In this document: in pieces, positions 1-5,489 of the stretch | How positions within the stretch are numbered: the stretch's first letter is position 1 | How the letters are laid out: each line of letters starts with the position of its first letter | Assembly (NCBI GenBank): GCA_033763135.1 | Contig: JANRKY010000334.1 | Span: 1-5,489, forward strand | Origin: DALYLB01 sp033763135 | GTDB taxonomy: Bacteria > Acidobacteriota > Blastocatellia > RBC074 | Length of the DNA stretch: 5,489 nt | Reading direction: 5' to 3' | Translations under genes and position numbers: made by a program | Notes under the pieces: generated by a model | Seen by the model: only the letters and a program-made list of their open reading frames with translations | Told to the model about the DNA's origin: nothing | Databases searched by the model: none

Positions 1-974
<974 letters not shown>

Positions 975-983
975 GGCCTTCTA

Positions 984-987
984 CTCC
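984..987 (-). promoter_or_regulatory. Shine-Dalgarno candidate deciding the start of the left Hsp100 gene
   Basis: Read on the minus strand, GGAG lies 9 nt before the GTG at 974-972. This spacing is normal for a ribosome binding site and favours the GTG over the ATG 18 nt further in. The ATG at 956 has only AGGG at 963-960, too close for efficient initiation. The ATG-started protein would still begin with a normal-looking Clp N-domain, so the call is moderate. Confidence 0.5.
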
Positions 988-994
988 ACTTTTG

Positions 995-1016
995 AAAAAC
1001 TGCCTCAAGATGCAGT
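995..1016 (-). terminator. small attenuator-like hairpin with U-tract in the Hsp100 leader
   Basis: On the minus strand ACTGC (1016-1012) can pair with GCAGT (1003-999) across an 8-nt loop, and the stem runs directly into five T residues (999-995). It lies about 20 nt upstream of the likely GTG start, inside the long leader that follows the TTGACA promoter candidate. The form is that of a weak intrinsic terminator, but a 5-bp stem is marginal and the pairing may be chance. If functional it would be a leader attenuator rather than an end-of-gene terminator. Confidence 0.25.
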
Positions 1017-1170
1017 AGTTAATTCCCCGCCTGCTTCGCGCCCCTGGGCCCCACCCGGGCCACCCTTCCCCTGAACGCCTTCAAATGGTCCGACGTGCAA
1101 CCAGAAATTCATATTTGTGTGCCTGCAAAGACTGAAGAGAGATGCCGGAATACGTGCGTGCGTTGCCGTA

Positions 1171-1199
1171 AAGCTATCGGAGCCTCCCCCCGCTGTCAA
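1171..1199 (-). promoter_or_regulatory. candidate sigma70-type promoter for the left Hsp100 gene
   Basis: A perfect consensus -35 box TTGACA (1199-1194, minus strand) is followed after 17 nt by TAGCTT (1176-1171), which matches three of six positions of TATAAT. Transcription would begin near 1164, giving a leader of about 190 nt before the GTG at 974. It lies directly after the groEL 3' inverted repeat, so the Hsp100 gene may be transcribed separately from groEL. No sigma32-like pair (CTTGAA with CCCCAT) was seen. The poor -10 box keeps confidence moderate. Confidence 0.4.
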
Positions 1200-1209
1200 G
1201 CAGCAAGTC

Positions 1210-1288
1210 TGAATGATGAATGATGAATGATGAACGGCGATCACGAAATTCATCATTCATCATTCATCATTCATCCTTCATCCTTCTC
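1210..1288. repeat. heptanucleotide array forming a perfect 25-bp inverted repeat at the groEL 3' end
   Basis: The left arm (1210-1234) contains three tandem GAATGAT units plus GAA. The right side is four ATTCATC units (1248-1275), one CTTCATC variant (1276-1282) and a decayed CTTCTC (1283-1288) that overlaps the groEL stop codon (TGA at 1289-1287). Arms 1210-1234 and 1249-1273 are exactly complementary over 25 bp, around a 14-nt loop (1235-1248). In the groEL transcript this would be a long AU-rich hairpin starting 13 nt after the stop. No U-tract follows the stem, so it is not a classical intrinsic terminator. It could protect the mRNA 3' end, separate groEL from the next promoter, or simply be an expanded microsatellite. 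Confidence 0.9.
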
Positions 1289-2897
1289 AATCGTGATCTC
1301 CGCCCGGCATGGCGGCCGCGGCCGGTTCGGGGAGATCGGTGATCGCGGCATCGGTGGTCAGAAGGAGCCCCGCGATGGAGGCGGCGTTCTGGAGCGCGGT
1401 GCGAACGACCTTGGCGGGATCGATGATCCCGGCCGCGAACAGATCCTCGATCTGCAGCTTGGCGGCGTTGAAGCCGACGGTCTTCTTCTGCTCGCGGACC
1501 TGGCCGACGATCAGAGAGCCATCCTGGCCGGCATTGACGGCGATCATCCGCATGGGCTCTTCGAGCGCGCGGCGAAGGATATCGAGACCGGTCTTCTCGT
1601 CGCCCTTGGCCGCAAGCTCGCCGACGACCGCCGCCGCGCGAAGAAGCGCGACGCCGCCGCCGGGAACGATGCCTTCGGCCGCGGCGGCCTTGGTGGCGGC
1701 GAGCGCATCCTCGACCCGCATCTTCTTCTCTTTCATCTCCATCTCGGTGGCGGCGCCGATCTTGATCACGGCAACGCCGCCGGCGAGTTTGGCGAGCCGC
1801 TCCTGCAATTTCTCGCGATCGTACTCGGAGGTCGTCTGTTCGATCTGGGCGCGAATCGCGGAGATCCGCCCCTGCAGATGCGTGCGCTTGCCGCCGCCCT
1901 CGATGACCGTCGTGTTGTCCTTGTCGATGATGACGCGTTTAGCCGATCCCAGATCGCCGAGCGTGATGTTTTCGAGCCGGATGCCCAGTTCCTCGGTGAT
2001 CACGCGTCCGCCGGTCAGGACGGCGAGATCCTCGAGCATGGCCTTGCGCCGATCGCCGAACGCGGGCGCCTTGACGGCCGCGATGCGCAGCATGCCGCGC
2101 ATCTTGTTGACGACCAGCGTCGACAGCGCCTCGGCCTCGACGTCCTCCGCGATGATCAGCAGCGTGCGCCCCTGCTGCGCCACCTGCTGCAGAATCGGGA
2201 AGAGCTCGTGCATCGACGAAATCTTCTTTTCATTGAGGAGGATCAGCGGCTCGTCGAGCACGGCCTCCATCTTGTCCGGGTCGGTGATGAAATAGGGCGA
2301 GATATAGCCCCGGTCGAACTGCATTCCCTCGACGATGTCGAGCGAGGTCTCGATGGTCTTGGCCTCTTCGACCGTGACGACGCCATCCTTGCCGACCTGA
2401 TCCATGGCTTCGGCCAGCAGTTCGCCGATGAACTTGTCGCCATTCGCGGCCACCGTTCCGACATTGGTCATCTCGGCCTTGCCCTTGACCTTCTTCGACA
2501 TGGCTTCGATCTCGGCGACCGCCGCCTCGACGCCGCGCTCGATGCCCCGCTTGAGCGCCATCGGGTTGGCGCCGGCGACGACGTTCTTGAGCCCTTCGCG
2601 AAAGATCGCCTGCGCGAGCACCGTAGCCGTCGTGGTGCCGTCGCCCGCCGTATCGTTGGTCTTCGACGCGACCTCGCGGACCATCTGGGCGCCGATGTTC
2701 TGATACTTGTCCTTGAGCTCGATCTCCTTGGCGACCGTCACGCCGTCCTTGGTGATCATGGGAGAGCCGAACTTCCTCTCGATGACGACGTTTCGCCCGC
2801 GCGGGCCCAACGTCACACGAACCGCATTCGCCAGCACATTGACGCCGTCGAGCATTGCACGGCGGGCGTCCTCTCTGAATTTCAACTCTTTTGCCAC
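1287..2897 (-). CDS. groEL: chaperonin GroEL (Hsp60), complete, 536 aa
   Basis: Complete 60-kDa chaperonin, an ATP-driven double-ring folding chamber in the cytosol that normally works with the GroES lid. Residues known from E. coli GroEL are present: the P-loop-like TLGPRGRNV (29-37), catalytic Asp51 in ITKDG (E. coli D52), Asp86 in AGDGTTT (D87), Asp397 in RVEDAL (D398), GGG at 413-415, and the nucleotide contacts Asn477 and Asp493. The apical domain (about 190-373) keeps Tyr198, Tyr202 and Phe203 of the substrate/GroES-binding face. The start is a GTG (2897-2895) with GAGGA 6 nt upstream, and the product begins MAKELKF as expected. Odd points: the C-terminus is EPAAAAMPGGDHD rather than Gly-Gly-Met repeats; the stretch after GFNAA (480-489) is atypical; there is no groES beside it and no CIRCE operator. 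It could be a secondary groEL copy or the sole one with groES elsewhere. The family call is certain. Confidence 0.98.
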   Translation of the reverse strand: MAKELKFREDARRAMLDGVNVLANAVRVTLGPRGRNVVIERKFGSPMITKDGVTVAKEIELKDKYQNIGAQMVREVASKTNDTAGDGTTTATVLAQAIFREGLKNVVAGANPMALKRGIERGVEAAVAEIEAMSKKVKGKAEMTNVGTVAANGDKFIGELLAEAMDQVGKDGVVTVEEAKTIETSLDIVEGMQFDRGYISPYFITDPDKMEAVLDEPLILLNEKKISSMHELFPILQQVAQQGRTLLIIAEDVEAEALSTLVVNKMRGMLRIAAVKAPAFGDRRKAMLEDLAVLTGGRVITEELGIRLENITLGDLGSAKRVIIDKDNTTVIEGGGKRTHLQGRISAIRAQIEQTTSEYDREKLQERLAKLAGGVAVIKIGAATEMEMKEKKMRVEDALAATKAAAAEGIVPGGGVALLRAAAVVGELAAKGDEKTGLDILRRALEEPMRMIAVNAGQDGSLIVGQVREQKKTVGFNAAKLQIEDLFAAGIIDPAKVVRTALQNAASIAGLLLTTDAAITDLPEPAAAAMPGGDHD

Positions 2898-2903
2898 AGA
2901 TGT

Positions 2904-2908
2904 TCCTC
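2904..2908 (-). promoter_or_regulatory. groEL ribosome binding site supporting a GTG start
   Basis: GAGGA on the minus strand ends 6 nt before the GTG at 2897-2895. This good Shine-Dalgarno match, together with the conserved MAKELKF N-terminus, fixes the start although the codon is not ATG. Confidence 0.75.
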
Positions 2909-2923
2909 GTGTCGGAAAACGCC

Positions 2924-2987
2924 TGGAGTTCCGGCTTCAGCCGGTCAGCCGTTCGCCGAAGACTGACCGCCCGCAGGCGGAACTCCA
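2924..2987. repeat. REPIN-like twin-hairpin element in the grpE-groEL gap
   Basis: Two copies of a 21-nt unit face each other: 2924-2944 on the plus strand and 2987-2967 on the minus strand, 17 of 21 positions identical. Each begins with the tag TGGAGTT, followed by a 5-bp hairpin with a 4-nt loop: CCGGC-TTCA-GCCGG in the first, CCGCC-TGCG-GGCGG in the second. The only stem difference is a G-C pair exchanged for C-G, which keeps pairing; the other two differences are in the loop. The whole element can also fold as one large structure through the 10-bp outer arms (2924-2933/2978-2987) and a 7-bp inner stem (2942-2948/2963-2969). This matches the known layout of REPINs, non-autonomous dispersed elements mobilised by RAYT-type transposases. 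Whether other copies exist in the genome cannot be seen here. Confidence 0.7.
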
Positions 2988-3045
2988 ACCGATCTCTTTT
3001 GTTTTAAATGTCGCAGGGCGACGTGAAAGACTCCTCTTGCCGCGA

Positions 3046-3738
3046 TCAGTTGCCGGCCCGGCCGACGCGAACGCGCGCGGGCCGAAGCAGGCGATCTCCA
3101 AACTTGTATCCGGTCTGATACTCTTCGATGACCTTGTTGTCCTGGTCGGCCGGAACGACGACCAGCTCGACGGCCTCGTGAAGCTCCGGATTGAACTCTT
3201 CGCCGACGCTCGGCACGGCGCTCAGCCCGAGCGCCACCATCTTGGCCTCGAAGAGGCCCGCCGTGGCCCGAAGCCCTTCGAGCAGCACGTCGAAATCGGT
3301 CTCCCGCTTCTCGCTCTTCTCGGCCGCCGCGAGCGCGCGCTTGAGATTATCGAGGGTGTCGAGCAGCGAGGCGACGATGTCGCCGCGCCCCGTCGCCAGC
3401 CGCTGTTCAAAGGTGCGCTGCATCCGGGCGCGCTGCTCGTCCGTCTCGACCTTGAGCTGCTCCTGCGCCTTGCGGAACCGGTCGGCGAACTCCGCCACCT
3501 TGCGCTCCGCCTCGGCCCGCTTCTCTTCGGCCGCCCGCAGCTGGGCCCGCAGAAACTCGAGTTCCACCAGCACCGACTCCGCCTGCCCCATCACCGGATC
3601 GCCCCCATCGTCCGGGTCACCGGCCACGGGCTCTCCCTCCGGAGAAAATCGTCGCTTGTCGGTGACCTGGATCTCGGGATTCTCCGGCGCGCTCTCCTGC
3701 GCCGGCGTCTGTCCTGCTTCTTGTTTTGAACTCATCAT
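3046..3738 (-). CDS. grpE: GrpE, nucleotide exchange factor for DnaK, complete, 230 aa
   Basis: GrpE is a cytosolic homodimer that opens DnaK's nucleotide cleft to release ADP, driving the Hsp70 cycle that feeds both folding and ClpB-dependent disaggregation. Residues 1-54 are an acidic, Pro/Gly-rich and probably disordered tail. Residues 55-113 are a long heptad-rich Lys/Glu/Ala coiled coil (LEFLRAQLRAAEEKRAEAER). About 117-172 form the dimer helices (IVASLLDTLDNLKRAL), and 173-230 the beta-wing that contacts DnaK. The C-terminal family signature is clear: FNPELHEAV (182-190) and YQTGYKFGDRLLRPARVRV (207-225). The length is a little above E. coli GrpE (197 aa), mostly from the N-terminal tail. 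Two ATGs are adjacent (3738 and 3735), either could be used, and the purine-rich GAGAAGAGATAGAG upstream is only a weak ribosome site. It lies 157 bp after clpB and 148 bp before groEL; dnaK and dnaJ, its usual neighbours, are not in view. Confidence 0.96.
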   Translation of the reverse strand: MMSSKQEAGQTPAQESAPENPEIQVTDKRRFSPEGEPVAGDPDDGGDPVMGQAESVLVELEFLRAQLRAAEEKRAEAERKVAEFADRFRKAQEQLKVETDEQRARMQRTFEQRLATGRGDIVASLLDTLDNLKRALAAAEKSEKRETDFDVLLEGLRATAGLFEAKMVALGLSAVPSVGEEFNPELHEAVELVVVPADQDNKVIEEYQTGYKFGDRLLRPARVRVGRAGN

Positions 3739-3781
3739 CTCTATCTCTTCTCTGTCTCGTCCGTCCGTCTTTTATTGTCCC

Positions 3782-3810
3782 TTAAAATCGCAATCAACGA
3801 AGAGAGGCAA
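3782..3810 (-). promoter_or_regulatory. candidate promoter for grpE
   Basis: On the minus strand TTGCCT (3810-3805) is followed after 17 nt by TTTTAA (3787-3782), in a locally AT-richer stretch of the clpB-grpE gap. Transcription would start near 3775, giving a leader of under 40 nt before the grpE ATG. The spacing is ideal and the boxes are fair matches to sigma70 consensus, but such pairs also occur by chance. It could also serve groEL, since no better promoter is visible in the grpE-groEL gap. Confidence 0.4.
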
Positions 3811-3858
3811 TCTAACATCGCGTACCCTCGTTTTGCAACGCATCCGTCCTCTCTGCAC

Positions 3859-3882
3859 GGGGCCCGCGCAGGGGCCCGCGCA
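3859..3882. repeat. perfect 12-bp tandem duplication just downstream of clpB
   Basis: The unit GGGGCCCGCGCA occurs twice head to tail (3859-3870 and 3871-3882), 13 nt beyond the clpB stop codon. Each unit contains the self-complementary GGGCCC, so the two copies can pair with each other (3860-3865 with 3872-3877) around a 6-nt loop to make a very stable G+C hairpin in the clpB transcript. No U-run follows, so it is not a standard intrinsic terminator; it may stabilise the mRNA end or be a slippage product. Confidence 0.7.
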
Positions 3883-3895
3883 GAAATGGCCGCGG

Positions 3896-5489
<1,594 letters not shown>

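Larger units (their letters stand above)
975..1286. other. intergenic region between groEL and the left Hsp100 gene (312 bp)
   Basis: No credible gene lies here. In the direction of transcription, this gap contains a heptamer inverted repeat (1273-1210), a TTGACA promoter candidate (1199-1171), about 160 nt of leader without a recognised riboswitch motif, a GC-rich patch with a 5-bp GGCCC/GGGCC hairpin (1061-1047), and the small U-tracted hairpin just before the start codon. A short minus-strand frame (1005-1256) begins inside the repeat and has no upstream ribosome binding site, so it is not called. Confidence 0.7.

Noticed and set aside
1005..1256. Small minus-strand frame (83 codons) between groEL and the left Hsp100 gene
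   Set aside because: Its first residues are encoded by the heptamer repeat, no ribosome binding site precedes it, and it overlaps the promoter and leader region.
1210..1288. CRISPR array or intrinsic terminator
   Set aside because: The units are 7 bp without spacers, so not CRISPR; the long stem is not followed by a U-tract, so not a classical terminator.
1227..2966. Very long open frame on the plus strand opposite groEL (about 579 codons)
   Set aside because: It is the mirror of groEL codon bias in GC-rich DNA; its product is a low-complexity Asp/Leu/Arg/Gly mix with no recognisable domain, and it starts inside the heptamer repeat.
3010..3022. Small hairpin GTCGC/GCGAC in the grpE-groEL gap as a grpE terminator
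   Set aside because: The 5-bp stem with a 3-nt loop is followed in the transcribed direction by an A-rich, not U-rich, stretch.
2898..3045. CIRCE operator (TTAGCACTC-N9-GAGTGCTAA) or a sigma32-type promoter upstream of groEL
   Set aside because: I looked for both in this gap and found no match; the only strong inverted repeat is the REPIN-like element.
2707..3729. Plus-strand open frame of 340 codons spanning the groEL start, the intergenic repeat and grpE
   Set aside because: It crosses two real genes and an intergenic repeat on the other strand and has no recognisable domain; a shadow frame.

Overview
The window is a GC-rich bacterial stretch (clearly above 60% G+C by eye) carrying four protein-quality-control genes, all on the minus strand. 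In transcription order (right to left) they are the C-terminal two thirds of the disaggregase ClpB (3896-5489, cut by the right edge), the DnaK nucleotide-exchange factor GrpE (3046-3738), the chaperonin GroEL (1287-2897), and the N-terminal part of a second Hsp100/Clp AAA+ ATPase (about 1-974, cut by the left edge). No gene is supported on the plus strand. Its long plus-strand frames are codon-bias shadows of these genes. High GC, a stand-alone groEL, an Hsp100 of unusual type and the style of the intergenic repeats loosely suggest an Acidobacteriota-like organism. This is a low-to-moderate confidence inference from sequence memory, not a search result.

Layout. The clpB-grpE gap (about 157 bp) holds a perfect 12-bp tandem duplication just after clpB and a plausible sigma70-type promoter for grpE. 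The grpE-groEL gap (148 bp) holds a twin-hairpin element built like a REPIN: two inverted copies of a tagged 21-nt hairpin unit whose stems differ only by one compensatory G-C/C-G swap. The gap between groEL and the left Hsp100 gene (about 312 bp) holds a heptanucleotide array arranged as a perfect 25-bp inverted repeat that runs up to the groEL stop codon. It is followed by a TTGACA promoter candidate and a long leader with a small attenuator-like hairpin.

Function. The products belong to one network. ClpB, working with DnaK (GrpE recharges DnaK), extracts polypeptides from aggregates, GroEL refolds them, and the second Hsp100 would unfold substrates. DnaK, DnaJ and GroES are not in this window. 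The groEL has no adjacent groES, no visible CIRCE operator, a GTG start and no Gly-Gly-Met tail. The left Hsp100 has leucine where the first-ring pore loop normally has tyrosine. No wholly new system is evident; the most unusual content is in the intergenic repeats and these chaperone peculiarities.
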